Positions 42,534 through 52,060 of a DNA stretch of 64,000 nt are shown here, in pieces. The notes under the pieces were generated by a model. That model made no database searches. It worked only from the letters and a program-made list of their open reading frames with translations, and was not told the DNA's origin. Position 1 is the first letter of the stretch; the number at the start of each line of letters is the position of its first letter. A program made the position numbers and the translations under genes. Origin of the DNA: Caballeronia sp. dw_276 (GTDB lineage Bacteria; Pseudomonadota; Gammaproteobacteria; Burkholderiales; Burkholderiaceae); the NCBI RefSeq assembly GCF_018449635.1, contig NZ_JAAVUV010000007.1, forward strand, positions 1-64,000. Direction: 5' to 3'.

Positions 42534-42812
42534 GTGCGTTCCACTAAAGCCATCAACGCCGTCGAACGGCTCAAGACCCGCTCGGGCAACCCTCAATACG
42601 CGGCGGTCAGCCTGAGCGGCGGTCTTTTTTATCTCGTCGACCGCGCGCTCATCGGCGAGCAGAAACTCTCTTCGCCCCTCCCGCTCGATGATTTTGTCGT
42701 CTTCGTCAATACGCTCAAGCCAGAAAAACCACGGCGCGTAAGTAAACTCGACCTTGCAATGGACGAGCAGATCAAACGCAGCGGCAAATCACGCGTTCCG
42801 GAGAGCGAGTAA
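42534..42812 (+). CDS. 92-residue protein of unknown function
   Basis: GTG 42534 starts RSTKAINAVERLKTRSGNPQ, followed by YAAVSLSGGLFYLVDRALIG and a basic C-terminus. The composition is that of a small soluble protein with no membrane span or signal. It lies 24 bases after the lipoprotein gene. No family recognised. Confidence 0.65.
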   Translation: MRSTKAINAVERLKTRSGNPQYAAVSLSGGLFYLVDRALIGEQKLSSPLPLDDFVVFVNTLKPEKPRRVSKLDLAMDEQIKRSGKSRVPESE

Positions 42813-43111
42813 CCTTTACCACGCGACTCTGCACGCGACGGCTGTCGCTACCGCGAAAACGTTTGCGCATCTCATCTGCAAAGCTGCCATGTTTGCCCCC
42901 GCACTTAGCGGCGCGGTCAATGTGCGATTCCAGACAGTCCACACGCGCCAGGCCGGGCGAGTATGCATCGACGGTCGCATCAAACCGGGGCCGCCCGACA
43001 CGCACAAAAGCCAAGCGGGCGATGGGGAAGAAAGCCGGACGACGCACGACGGGCAATGTCATCGAAGAAATGACAGCGCGCGGCAGTACGCCGGCAAAGA
43101 GGGTGGCGCAG

Positions 43112-43420
43112 ATGAAAAACAAACAGAATGCAGCATCAGGGGGCTTGAAAACATCGTCGCATGCGGACGCGGAACTCCAGCACATCGAACGCGCAATCGG
43201 CCAGTTGCGCGCGATGAGCCAGAAACCGGCAGGCGCGCTCAACGTCGACTATTGGCGCGAACGACTTACCGCAGTCAGCGGTGAACACGTGCTGGTGCCG
43301 GCGCAACGGCGACGTATCGATGCATTGCGCAAGGTCCTCGATTCCTTTTCGCAACCGCCCGGCGGACCCGTTTCCGGGGGCAAGAGATCGACCAACAGGC
43401 TTTGGGCGAAAGCGGCGTAA
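43112..43420 (+). CDS. 102-residue helical protein of unknown function
   Basis: ATG 43112 is chosen for its GAGGG site; the frame is open further upstream (ATG 43022) without one. The core reads DAELQHIERAIGQLRAMSQK, ALNVDYWRERLTAV and RRRIDALRKVLDSF, mostly amphipathic helices, with a Gly/Ser/Lys-rich tail. No known domain. Confidence 0.6.
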   Translation: MKNKQNAASGGLKTSSHADAELQHIERAIGQLRAMSQKPAGALNVDYWRERLTAVSGEHVLVPAQRRRIDALRKVLDSFSQPPGGPVSGGKRSTNRLWAKAA

Positions 43421-43522
43421 TCACGGCGCTTTCGCCATTGCGCGCAAGGGTGCGCATCCGTTGTTCATCTGTTACTTGCGTGCGGCGCTTGGGGCAAGGT
43501 GCTGCGCGCAAGCTGGGAAGCC

Positions 43523-44380
43523 TCACTCGATCTCGGGCGCGATTGCCGCATGATTGACGATCGCCACGAGTGAAATCCCGCCGATCATGTTGCCGATGAA
43601 CGTCGGCACCAGGAAGACGAACAGGTAGTCGCGAATGCTCGCGGCGCCCGTCATCACCGCGTACGACGTTTCGACCGAACCTGCGATCACGTGCGAGAGC
43701 TTGCTCACGGCTACCGTATATGTGATCAGCAAGATGGTCAGGAAACGTGCTGATCGGGCACTCGGAAGCAGCCAGACCATCAGGGCGATCAACCATCCTG
43801 CGAACATCGCGCGGATCACGGTCACACCGAAGCTTCCGGATATCGGCAACTGCGCCAGCTTGCCGAGCGACTCGACGACGTCGTCGGGAAACACGCCGTG
43901 GATCTGCAGGATTGCGGCAAAGATGATCGTGCCGATCAGGTTGAAAGACAGCACGATTGCCCAGAGCCGAAAGGTCTTCAACAGCGTCTTCAGATCGCGG
44001 CGCGTGAGTACGGGCAACACGGCGCTCAACGTACTCTCCGTGAACAGTTGCTGGCGTCCGAGAATCACGATCACGAAACCGATCGTATATCCGAACGATG
44101 CCACGAGGTCGCGCCACGGTTGATCGGGTAATGCGCTTAACAGCGTGGCTTGTGTGAGGAACGAGAATCCTATCGATAAGCCCGCCGCCAGCGCCGACCA
44201 TGCAAGCGCGAAGAAGGTGCGCTCCATCGAGTTTTCGCCCTCCTCGCGAACGATCTCGTGAATGACGAGCGCGTGTGGGGACGAATGTTCGGCGGCCTGT
44301 TCCTTTTCTTCGTTGTCGAGATGGGGAGAATTGGACCCTGCTTCCTGACCCTGTTCTTTCGCTTCCTGCTTTTGCGGCAT
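43523..44380 (-). CDS. Formate/nitrite transporter (FNT) family channel, YfdC-like
   Basis: This 285-residue protein is read from ATG 44380 (GGGAG six bases upstream). An acidic cytoplasmic N-terminus (about 40 residues) is followed by six membrane spans typical of FNT channels, including YTIGFVIVILGRQQLFTEST, the family's conserved loop region, and FLVPTFIGNMIGGISLVAIV. It forms pentameric channels for small anions. The long acidic N-terminus resembles YfdC more than FocA or NirC. The substrate is not evident. Confidence 0.85.
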   Translation of the reverse strand: MPQKQEAKEQGQEAGSNSPHLDNEEKEQAAEHSSPHALVIHEIVREEGENSMERTFFALAWSALAAGLSIGFSFLTQATLLSALPDQPWRDLVASFGYTIGFVIVILGRQQLFTESTLSAVLPVLTRRDLKTLLKTFRLWAIVLSFNLIGTIIFAAILQIHGVFPDDVVESLGKLAQLPISGSFGVTVIRAMFAGWLIALMVWLLPSARSARFLTILLITYTVAVSKLSHVIAGSVETSYAVMTGAASIRDYLFVFLVPTFIGNMIGGISLVAIVNHAAIAPEIE

Positions 44381-44662
44381 CGCACGCTCCCTGCAGCGGT
44401 CGCCGGCAATGCCGATGTCGCGCCGTCTTTTTTTGGCCATGTCCGGACGGACCGGCCCCCCGTCAAGGCTTTGTTCGCTCAAGACCGGGTTGCATGGCAA
44501 CAGCAGGAAAGATGCCTACTAAATCCTTACATTCCGCAGTTGGCAATGAGGCTTAGCGTAATAACCAGATTCTTCACATGGGAACAAGCTTAGCCGAATC
44601 GCTTGGTTTGGCGCGCGGCGGCACGACGCTAAGATCGGGGCTCGATCCGTCACTGAATCCCC

Positions 44663-45679
44663 ATGAGTCTTTACATCGACGACGCGCAACGCCGCAAGAT
44701 CCACCAGCTTCGCGCTTCATGGCGCTGGCGCAGCGAATGGCCCACGTGGCTCTTGATCGTGGCTCTGTATGCAGGATGGTTCGGCACGGCGATAAATGCG
44801 CGCGCTCTTGGCATGCCGCTCGCCGCCGGTATTCTCGCCTTGCTTTCCTGCCTTTATCTCTCGTTGCAGCACGAATTGCTGCATGGACATCCGACGCGCT
44901 TTCCCTTGGTCAACGCCATGTTCGGCATCGCGCCGCTCGCGGTGTGGTTTCCCTACGCGGTGTATCGCGAGTCGCATTTGCGCCATCATGACGACATTCA
45001 TCTCACCGATCCCGATCTGGACCCGGAGACCTATTTTGTATCGGCAGAACGCTGGCGGGAGGCGGGAATCGTCGTACGCGGGCTGTTGACGTTTCGCAAC
45101 ACGTTCGTCGGACGCATCTTGCTCGCGCCCTGGTTTTCCATCGCCTCGACGCTCGGATCGGCAATCGTTGCAGTCGCGCGCGGCAATGTCCGGATGGCCG
45201 GGGCATGGGCGCTTCACTTCGCGCTGCTCAGCTTGCTTCTGGCGTGGCTCGACCGCTATTGCGGCATCAGCCCTCTCGTTTTTATCTTTGGCGTGGGATA
45301 TCCCGCGCTGGCATTGAGCGCGATCCGCTCGTTCCAGGAACATCGCGCCGCCGATAAATTCAGCGAACGCACCGTCATCAACGAAGCGTCGTGGTTCTGG
45401 CGCCTGCTGTTCCTGAACAACAATTTCCATTCGGTGCATCATGATTTGCCGGGCGCGCCGTGGTTCGCGTTATCGGCGATCTATCATGACGAACGCGACG
45501 CATATCTACAGCGCAATGGCGGTTTTATCGTGCGGGGCTACCAGGAATGGATGGTCAAGCACGGCGTGAAACCGGTCGCGCCGGCATTGCATCCGCTGCA
45601 CGCGCGCGCCGATCAGATCGCACTTGCCGAACGCAATGCGGCCAAGGACGCGAAGTCCGGAGTTGCGCAAGCCGTATAA
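44663..45679 (+). CDS. Membrane fatty acid desaturase
   Basis: This 338-residue di-iron enzyme has several membrane spans and the three His clusters of the family: HELLHGH at about residue 73, HLRHHDDIH at about 107, and NNNFHSVHHDLP near residue 255. A further family motif, FQEHRAADKFSERTV, precedes the third. It should introduce a double bond or hydroxyl group into an acyl chain. The next gene starts 17 bases after its stop, hinting at co-transcription. Confidence 0.9.
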   Translation: MSLYIDDAQRRKIHQLRASWRWRSEWPTWLLIVALYAGWFGTAINARALGMPLAAGILALLSCLYLSLQHELLHGHPTRFPLVNAMFGIAPLAVWFPYAVYRESHLRHHDDIHLTDPDLDPETYFVSAERWREAGIVVRGLLTFRNTFVGRILLAPWFSIASTLGSAIVAVARGNVRMAGAWALHFALLSLLLAWLDRYCGISPLVFIFGVGYPALALSAIRSFQEHRAADKFSERTVINEASWFWRLLFLNNNFHSVHHDLPGAPWFALSAIYHDERDAYLQRNGGFIVRGYQEWMVKHGVKPVAPALHPLHARADQIALAERNAAKDAKSGVAQAV

Positions 45680-45695
45680 GGGACCCCGAATCTGC

Positions 45696-46508
45696 ATGAA
45701 CTGGCTTGCGGCATTACCGATGTACAACGTGACGCCAACGCTCGCGGCTGATTGGCGCGTGCTGCTGGAACATGTTCATAGCCGTCTTCAACCCTGGCTC
45801 GACGCACGCGGCGACTCGCTCGAACTCGTCCATCCCGCCACGTCGCTCACTGAATTCTGGCTGCGCGACGACGTGCTCCTCGCGCAGACCTGCGGTTATC
45901 CGTTGATGCACGCGTTAAACGATCGCGTGCAACTTGTCACGACCCCGATTTTTTCCATCGATGGTTGCGCGAACGGGGATTATCGAAGCGTGCTGGTCGC
46001 GCGCAAGGCGGCGGGCGTGACATCGCTGGAAAGCAGCCGAGGCCTGCGCGCCGCGTACAACAGCAACGACTCCAACAGCGGCATGAACCTGCTGCGCCAC
46101 GCGGTCGCGCCGCTCGCCGGCGGCCGTGCGTTCTTTGCGTCGGTGATTGAAACGGGCGGTCATCTGGCGTCGCTCAAAGCGCTGCTCGATGATCGTGCCG
46201 ATATCGCCGCCATCGACTGCGTGACCTTCGCCTTCGTGCGCGAACACCTTCCGGCACTCGCCGATGGCGTGATCGAGATCGGCGTGACGGTGTCGTCGCC
46301 GGGCTTGCCGCTGATTGCATCGAAGAAAGTTCCACCCGACGGAATCGAGGCGTTGCGGGCCGCCCTATCCAACGCCGTGGCCCAGGATCCGCAGCTCGCC
46401 GCGCGCCTCAAGCTCGCCGGCTTCATCGAGCGCCCGCTGGCCGATTATTCGTCCATCATCGATATCGAAACCGACGCTGAGAAGCGTGGTTACCCGCGCC
46501 TCGCCTGA
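45696..46508 (+). CDS. PhnD-like phosphate/phosphonate-binding family protein without signal peptide
   Basis: This 270-residue protein has the PhnD/SsuA-type fold: [13 protein letters not shown] start, [60 protein letters not shown]. Proteins of this type usually serve ABC importers, but it starts directly with the binding fold, has no export signal and no transporter genes nearby. It may be a cytoplasmic sensor or enzyme-like relative. It sits just downstream of the desaturase gene. Confidence 0.78.
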   Translation: MNWLAALPMYNVTPTLAADWRVLLEHVHSRLQPWLDARGDSLELVHPATSLTEFWLRDDVLLAQTCGYPLMHALNDRVQLVTTPIFSIDGCANGDYRSVLVARKAAGVTSLESSRGLRAAYNSNDSNSGMNLLRHAVAPLAGGRAFFASVIETGGHLASLKALLDDRADIAAIDCVTFAFVREHLPALADGVIEIGVTVSSPGLPLIASKKVPPDGIEALRAALSNAVAQDPQLAARLKLAGFIERPLADYSSIIDIETDAEKRGYPRLA

Positions 46509-46614
46509 GCCTGGTCACGGCAGACTTTCAAGACTTTCGGCACAATCGGCATTTAGCCACGCGTTCCCGGCATATGTTCTGCCAGCCGGTTCGCACCGCC
46601 GCCTGCTCGAAGTC

Positions 46615-47616
46615 ATGGAAGCCGCAAGGATCCCCTTTTCAGTTCTCGACCTCTCCCCAATTCCCGCCGGATCGACCGCCGCCGACGCGTTCCGCCACTC
46701 GCGCGAACTCGCGCAACACGCGGAAAAACTCGGCTATAAGCGGTTCTGGCTTGCCGAACATCACAACATGACGGGCATCGCGAGTGCCGCGACATCGGTC
46801 GTGATCGGACACGTCGCCGCAGGGACCAGCACGATTCGCGTCGGTTCCGGCGGCGTCATGCTGCCGAACCATGCGCCGCTCGTAATCGCGGAACAGTTTG
46901 GCACGCTTGCGTCTCTGTTTCCTGGGCGCATCGATCTGGGTCTGGGCCGTGCGCCCGGCACCGACCAGACCACGGCTCGCGCGCTACGCCGCGACCTGCA
47001 GGGTAGCGCGGACAGTTTTCCGGACGATGTGGTGGAACTGCAGCGCTTTTTTGCCGAACCCGTGGAGGGGCAGCGCGTGCGCGCCGTACCGGGCGCAGGG
47101 CTGGAAGTGCCGATCTGGCTGCTGGGTTCATCCACGTTCAGCGCGCAACTCGCCGCCGCACTCGGGCTGCCGTTCGCGTTCGCCTCGCACTTCGCGCCTG
47201 ACTATTTGCTGACGGCGTTGCAGGTGTACCGGTCGCAATTCCGCCCGTCGAAGCAACTCGATCGCCCGTATGCGATGGTCGGCGTCAACGTGTTCGCCGC
47301 CGATACCACGGCCGAAGCCGAGTTCCTGTTCACATCGCTGCAGCAGCAGTTCATCAACCTGCGGCGCGGCACGCCCGGCCAGTTGCCCCCTCCCGTGAAA
47401 CAGATTCCGTGGAACGACGCGGAACGCGCGGGCGTCGATCATTCGCTGGCGTGCTCAGTGATCGGCGACCCGCGCGAAGTGGAAGCGGGCCTCGCGTCGC
47501 TTATCGAACAAACGCAGCCCGACGAGTTAATGGTCACGGCGCAAATCTACGATCACGACGCGCGGCTGCGTTCGTTCGAAATCACGGCGCAGGCGCGCAC
47601 GGCATTGGCGTTGTAA
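46615..47616 (+). CDS. LLM-class flavin-dependent oxidoreductase
   Basis: This 333-residue luciferase-like monooxygenase fold protein reads [20 protein letters not shown] at the start, then [39 protein letters not shown] and [20 protein letters not shown]. These match the subgroup related to alkanal-monooxygenase-like proteins. It should bind FMN. No reductase partner is adjacent and the substrate is unknown. Confidence 0.9.
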   Translation: MEAARIPFSVLDLSPIPAGSTAADAFRHSRELAQHAEKLGYKRFWLAEHHNMTGIASAATSVVIGHVAAGTSTIRVGSGGVMLPNHAPLVIAEQFGTLASLFPGRIDLGLGRAPGTDQTTARALRRDLQGSADSFPDDVVELQRFFAEPVEGQRVRAVPGAGLEVPIWLLGSSTFSAQLAAALGLPFAFASHFAPDYLLTALQVYRSQFRPSKQLDRPYAMVGVNVFAADTTAEAEFLFTSLQQQFINLRRGTPGQLPPPVKQIPWNDAERAGVDHSLACSVIGDPREVEAGLASLIEQTQPDELMVTAQIYDHDARLRSFEITAQARTALAL

Positions 47617-47820
47617 AGCCTTGGTTCAAGGCTGCGCTCTTTCGAAATGGAAAAGCGGCCCAGCGAACACGCGCTCCAAGACTGGACGGGTATCGTTTTG
47701 ACAAGCAATAATGAGGTCAGCCACCTGACGACCTTGCACGCGATGCCCGCTTTTAGTGCCCGACGTGCCTTACGCAGGGTCTCGACAACAAGATGTCGGT
47801 TTTCGGAAGGGAGAATGATA

Positions 47821-48066
47821 ATGGCCAGAAGTCCCGCCACAGGATCCATGACCTTGCTGACGGAGCGTGATGAAGCAACCGGTCAGGAAGTGCGTACGTT
47901 GCGCCTCGAGCCGGCGGCAGATGGCAAGGCTGTTCTGCTGATTGAAATCGATGAAAGGAAAGCCGGCATTCATCGTGAAGTGCGTTATGAAATCACGCCG
48001 GCGGAATTGATTGCGGCAATTCGCGCCCACGGTGCGGAACTGCCAGGCGAGCAACATAATCGTTAA
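47821..48066 (+). CDS. 81-residue protein of unknown function
   Basis: ATG 47821 follows GGGAG at about seven bases. The protein has a RTLRLEPAADGKAVLLIEID segment and a helical end (YEITPAELIAAIRAHGAEL). It looks like a small beta-alpha protein. No family recognised. Confidence 0.6.
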   Translation: MARSPATGSMTLLTERDEATGQEVRTLRLEPAADGKAVLLIEIDERKAGIHREVRYEITPAELIAAIRAHGAELPGEQHNR

Positions 48067-48467
48067 AATGATTTAGGCATACAATAGCGGCATTCGGCGC
48101 TATCATTTCCCCGTGGCGCCCGCGGGTGTCGGACAAATTGTTAAATTAGCGGCTGTGTTGAAGGCGTTTCTGAAACACAAGACCAGCCGCCAGTCGTGCA
48201 CCGATCTGGTCGTGAGCCACAGCCGCTGAATCGGCAACTTGACGCTTCGCACCGATCTCAACCACAGTAACCAGTTTGTAGAACCGCATTCGCAGCAGCT
48301 CGTTATTGGCCGCTGCGGGTAATGCGGTGATTTGCGGTATTACACTAATTGACGCGCGCCATTCAGCGCGCCACGATTTTAGTCAACCCACATATTCCTC
48401 GAGTCGCCCCGGTCCGCGCGGGCAGATGGCTCGCCTTCAAGAAAGTAAAAGCTGAATCAGGACAGCC
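48067..48467. other. Intergenic region upstream of the H-NS-like gene
   Basis: No gene is visible in these 401 bases. They hold an inverted repeat (ATAGCG at 48084-48089 and CGCTAT at 48098-48103) just past the previous stop and a second hairpin (GCGCGC / GCGCGCC near 48353-48371). These could be a terminator-like stem and a leader structure for the downstream gene. Confidence 0.4.
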
Positions 48468-48782
48468 GTGGACGAAAGAAAGCGAGACAGCATCATTGCC
48501 TATTTGCGCAGCCGAATGGCTGAGTTTGGCATTTCCGAAACCGCCTTGGCTGAAGCATTGGCCGAAGCACAGGCTTCTGTTACTCCTCCCCCGTTGACGA
48601 AGAGTTCGAGCGCCACCAAGCGCGCATTGCCTTCCATGCCTCAGATGCCTGAGAACGCAAATGGCGCGACGCCGGTATTCAGAAATGCAAGCGGCGACAC
48701 GTGGGACGGAGAAGGCGAAATGCCGGAGTGGCTGAAGCGCGCCGTGCATGCCGGGCAGGATATAGAGTTCTACAGGGTTTGA
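48468..48782 (+). CDS. H-NS-like protein with atypical N-terminus
   Basis: This 104-residue protein begins at GTG 48468. The C-terminal part (FRNASGDTWDGEGEMPEWLK then RAVHAGQDIEFYRV) matches the DNA-binding domain of Burkholderia-type H-NS proteins, except that the usual basic TWSGRGR core is TWDGEGE, which is acidic. The N-terminus (IIAYLRSRMAEFGISETALA) is short and not the usual long H-NS coiled coil. It may therefore act as a modulator of H-NS rather than a DNA silencer; this is inference. Confidence 0.72.
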   Translation: MDERKRDSIIAYLRSRMAEFGISETALAEALAEAQASVTPPPLTKSSSATKRALPSMPQMPENANGATPVFRNASGDTWDGEGEMPEWLKRAVHAGQDIEFYRV

Positions 48783-48880
48783 AGCTGCCTCTAGGCAGGC
48801 GGCGTCTGTCTGCGGACTGGTAGACCGGTCGGGAGCCGCGGTGCCGCGCGTATGCTGAACCAACCTTTGAAACCATTTGA

Positions 48881-48900
48881 AAACGCCCCGAAGGGCGTTT
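48881..48900. terminator. Terminator between the H-NS-like gene and the rhamnose ABC genes
   Basis: AAACGCCC pairs perfectly with GGGCGTTT around a CGAA tetraloop. It lies between two convergent genes and can serve both directions. Confidence 0.8.
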
Positions 48901-48921
48901 GCAGTAGCTAATGCTATTGGT

Positions 48922-49947
48922 TTAGAAGTTGAAATTATCGATATTCGATGAATCGAACGTCGTCGGCGGTCCAAGCACGACTTCGCCGCTCTTGCCCACC
49001 GTGCGCTTGCCAAGTTTGCCCGCTTCGAAGCTGTCGCCCTCCTTGCCGGTGATCGTGCCCGACGCGAGGTTGGCTGCCGCGTAAGCCGCGAGATAACCAA
49101 GTTGACCCGGGTCCCACAACTGGAAGGCCGTGACGGTGCCGTTCTTCACGAACGCGCGCATCTGGTTCGGCGTGCCAAGACCCGTCACCATCACCTTGCC
49201 TTTGGCTGGCGACGTCGAGATATAACGCGCTGCTGCCGCGATACCCACGGTCGTCGGCGAGATGATGCCCTTCAGGTTCGGATACGCCTGCAGCAAGCCT
49301 TGCGTTTCGACGAACGATTTCTGGTCGTCGTCATTGCCGTAGGCGATCTTCACGAGCTTCAATTTCGAATACTCGGGCTTCTTCAACTCTTCCTGCATGT
49401 ACTTGATCCAGGTGTTCTGATTGGTCGCGTTCGGCGTGGCCGAAAGAATCGCAAACTCGCCCTCGCCGCCCACCAGTTTCGATAACAACTGAATCTGGCC
49501 GCGTCCGATCGATTCCGAGTTCGCCTGGTTCACGAAAATCTGCCGGCCGTCGGGCGCGGTATCGGAGTCGAACGTGACGACCTTGATGCCTTGCGCCATC
49601 GCCTTTTTCAGGTATGGGACGACCGCGTTTGCATCGTTGGCGGCGACCACGATCGCGTTCTGGCGCTGCGTGATCAACGTGTTGATGTATTGCACCTGCG
49701 ACGAAGCGCCCGCATCCGATGGTCCGACCACCTTGCCCTGCCCGCCCATCTCCTTGATGGCGGCGAGACCGCCGTCATCGGCGATGACTTCGTACGGATT
49801 GTTGATCTGCTTCGGCAAGAACGCGATCTTCAGATCCTTCTTCAGATCGGCGGCGGCCGCGCTGATCGGCACAGTGGCCGCCGCGGAGATCGCGATCAGC
49901 GCAGCGCATAGCACCGGCCCGCGAAATGAGTGAAAGGGTTTGAACAT
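48922..49947 (-). CDS. rhaS: Rhamnose ABC transporter substrate-binding protein
   Basis: This 341-residue periplasmic protein has a signal peptide (CAALIAISAAATVPISAAAA, cut before about residue 34) and the type I sugar-binding fold: IAFLPKQINNPYEVIADDGG, NAIVVAANDANAVVPYLKKA, VMVTGLGTPNQMRAFVKNGT, TAFQLWDPGQLGYLAAYAAA. It captures L-rhamnose for the importer encoded by the next three genes upstream. It is the last gene of the run and ends at a terminator. Confidence 0.9.
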   Translation of the reverse strand: MFKPFHSFRGPVLCAALIAISAAATVPISAAAADLKKDLKIAFLPKQINNPYEVIADDGGLAAIKEMGGQGKVVGPSDAGASSQVQYINTLITQRQNAIVVAANDANAVVPYLKKAMAQGIKVVTFDSDTAPDGRQIFVNQANSESIGRGQIQLLSKLVGGEGEFAILSATPNATNQNTWIKYMQEELKKPEYSKLKLVKIAYGNDDDQKSFVETQGLLQAYPNLKGIISPTTVGIAAAARYISTSPAKGKVMVTGLGTPNQMRAFVKNGTVTAFQLWDPGQLGYLAAYAAANLASGTITGKEGDSFEAGKLGKRTVGKSGEVVLGPPTTFDSSNIDNFNF

Positions 49948-50022
49948 GCTTGTGTCTCCTGATGTCGCGCGCCGCTCCGTTCTTTTGGAGTCTTCACGCT
50001 GGTTTTAAAAATCCAACTTTCA

Positions 50023-51024
50023 TCAAAGCGTCTGCGTCATCAGGCGCTTTTCACGCATGACACGCCAACGTGCAACAAGATTCGGGATCAGCACCGACGA
50101 CAGCAACAAACCGCCCGTCACGATGGTCAGCGTTTCGCTGGAGACATCGGATAAGGTCAGCGCATTGCGCAACACGCCGATGATCAGCAACGACAACAGC
50201 ACGCCGATCATCGATCCGCGTCCGCCGAAAATACTCACGCCGCCGAACAGCACGGCCGCGATCACGGACAGCTCGAAGCCCTCGCCGTTGTCGCCGCGCG
50301 CACTCGTGAAACGCAGCGTGTAGACGATGCCGGCAAGCGCGCTCATCGCGCCCGAGAGCATGAAAAGCTTGAGCTTGGTGCGGGCTACATCGATGCCGGA
50401 GAACTGCGCGGCAACCGGATTCGCGCCGATTGCGTAGAGGCTGCGGCCAAACGGCGTGGCCTGTAGCAGCACCGTAAAAATGATCGCGCCGATGATCACG
50501 AGCACGAAGGGCATCGGCAGGAAAGCGGCAATGGTGTCGATGCCGAACGACGTGTATGAAGCGGGGAAGTCCGCGACGGCCTGATCGCCGAGCAGCACGT
50601 AGGCAAGGCCGCGAAACAGCGCCAGCGTACCAATGGTGACCGCAAGCGAAGGCAGGTTGAAGCGCACGATCACGAGGCCGTTAAAGAGCCCGGCCAGCGT
50701 TCCGGCAATGAGCACGATGGCGATCACGAGCGGCATGGGCAGGCCCATGTGCCAGAGCACGCCCATCAGCGCACTCGATGCGCCAAGCACCGACGCCACC
50801 GACAAATCAATTTCAGCCGCGACAATGATCAACGTCATCGGCAACGCGATCAGCGCGATCTCGGTGAAGTCCGCGAGCATGTTGGAGAGGTTCGCGCTCG
50901 ATAAGAACATCGGCGACAACACGCGGCCGAGGACCAGCGCGAGCACGAGGACCACCACGAGCATGGTCTCCCACGAAAGATGACGACGCTTGGTCAGCGC
51001 AAGTGCGGAATCGGGTTTAGCCAT
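50023..51024 (-). CDS. Rhamnose ABC transporter permease (second)
   Basis: This 333-residue inner-membrane protein has about eight to ten spans and the BPD_transp_2 pattern of sugar permeases ([77 protein letters not shown]). It pairs with the permease gene it overlaps by eight bases to form the rhamnose channel. Confidence 0.9.
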   Translation of the reverse strand: MAKPDSALALTKRRHLSWETMLVVVLVLALVLGRVLSPMFLSSANLSNMLADFTEIALIALPMTLIIVAAEIDLSVASVLGASSALMGVLWHMGLPMPLVIAIVLIAGTLAGLFNGLVIVRFNLPSLAVTIGTLALFRGLAYVLLGDQAVADFPASYTSFGIDTIAAFLPMPFVLVIIGAIIFTVLLQATPFGRSLYAIGANPVAAQFSGIDVARTKLKLFMLSGAMSALAGIVYTLRFTSARGDNGEGFELSVIAAVLFGGVSIFGGRGSMIGVLLSLLIIGVLRNALTLSDVSSETLTIVTGGLLLSSVLIPNLVARWRVMREKRLMTQTL

Positions 51025-52060
51025 GATCGCGTTTCCTCATCATGCGGCGCGCGACGGAGCGTGCCAGCATTGTGTCGAGCGCAATCGCCGCAACGATCAG
51101 CGCGCCTTGAATTGCCTGTTGCCAGAACGGCGACACGCGTAGCACCACGAGCGCGATGTTGATCACGCCGAGCACGAGCGCGCCAAGTGTGGCCCCCATG
51201 ATCGTGCCCACGCCACCGGTGATCGCGACGCTGCCGACAACGGCTGCGGCCACAACTTGCAACTCGATACCTTTTGCCGTGCTGGCATCGACGGTACCGA
51301 AACGCGCAAGCCACAGGACGCCAGCAAGACCCGCGATCGCGCCCGACAACAGGAAGCCGATCATCACGCGGCGCTCGACCTGAATGCCCGCGAGACGCGC
51401 AGCTTCTGGGTTGGAACCGATGGCGTAATGCTCGCGGCCACCACGATATTGCTTGAGGTAGACGCCGATCGCGACCAGCACCACCACGGCTATCAGCACG
51501 AGGTTCGGAATGCCCAGCAACGAACCCGTCGCGATGCGAGAAAAGGCGTCGGGAAGACTCGTCGCGTTGATCTGTCCGCCGTGGACCCACGCGTAATCTG
51601 CACCGCGCACGATATACAAGGTGGAAAGCGTCGCGACCAAAGAAGGCACGCGCCCGAATGTCACGAGCGTCCCGTTCACCGCGCCGATAAGGAAGCCGAT
51701 AGCAATCCCGGCAAGCATCGCGACGATGATCGGCATGTGCGGAAACATCACGTAAAGCGCGCCGACCGAATACGCGCTTACGCCGACCACCGATGCCACC
51801 GACAAATCGATGTGCCGCATCAGCATCACGACCGTCATGCCGGCGGTAAGCAAGCCGATGATCGATACGTTGAGCAATACGTCACGCAGATTCTGAAGAT
51901 TGAGAAACTCGGGTTTGACCGCAGCGGTGGCCGCGATCAACGCAATCAGCACGACAAACAACGTCGCCTCGCGGCTGCGAACGAGTTCGGCAAGCACGTT
52001 GCGGCGCTTGGGCTTCGGCGCGTGCACGGCCGGCATTGCGGAAGAATGTCGGGTCATCAT
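51017..52060 (-). CDS. Rhamnose ABC transporter permease (first)
   Basis: This 347-residue inner-membrane permease of the same family has [40 protein letters not shown] and [20 protein letters not shown]. Its start overlaps the ATPase stop as ATGA and its end overlaps the second permease gene. It heterodimerises with that permease. Confidence 0.9.
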   Translation of the reverse strand: MMTRHSSAMPAVHAPKPKRRNVLAELVRSREATLFVVLIALIAATAAVKPEFLNLQNLRDVLLNVSIIGLLTAGMTVVMLMRHIDLSVASVVGVSAYSVGALYVMFPHMPIIVAMLAGIAIGFLIGAVNGTLVTFGRVPSLVATLSTLYIVRGADYAWVHGGQINATSLPDAFSRIATGSLLGIPNLVLIAVVVLVAIGVYLKQYRGGREHYAIGSNPEAARLAGIQVERRVMIGFLLSGAIAGLAGVLWLARFGTVDASTAKGIELQVVAAAVVGSVAITGGVGTIMGATLGALVLGVINIALVVLRVSPFWQQAIQGALIVAAIALDTMLARSVARRMMRKRDHG

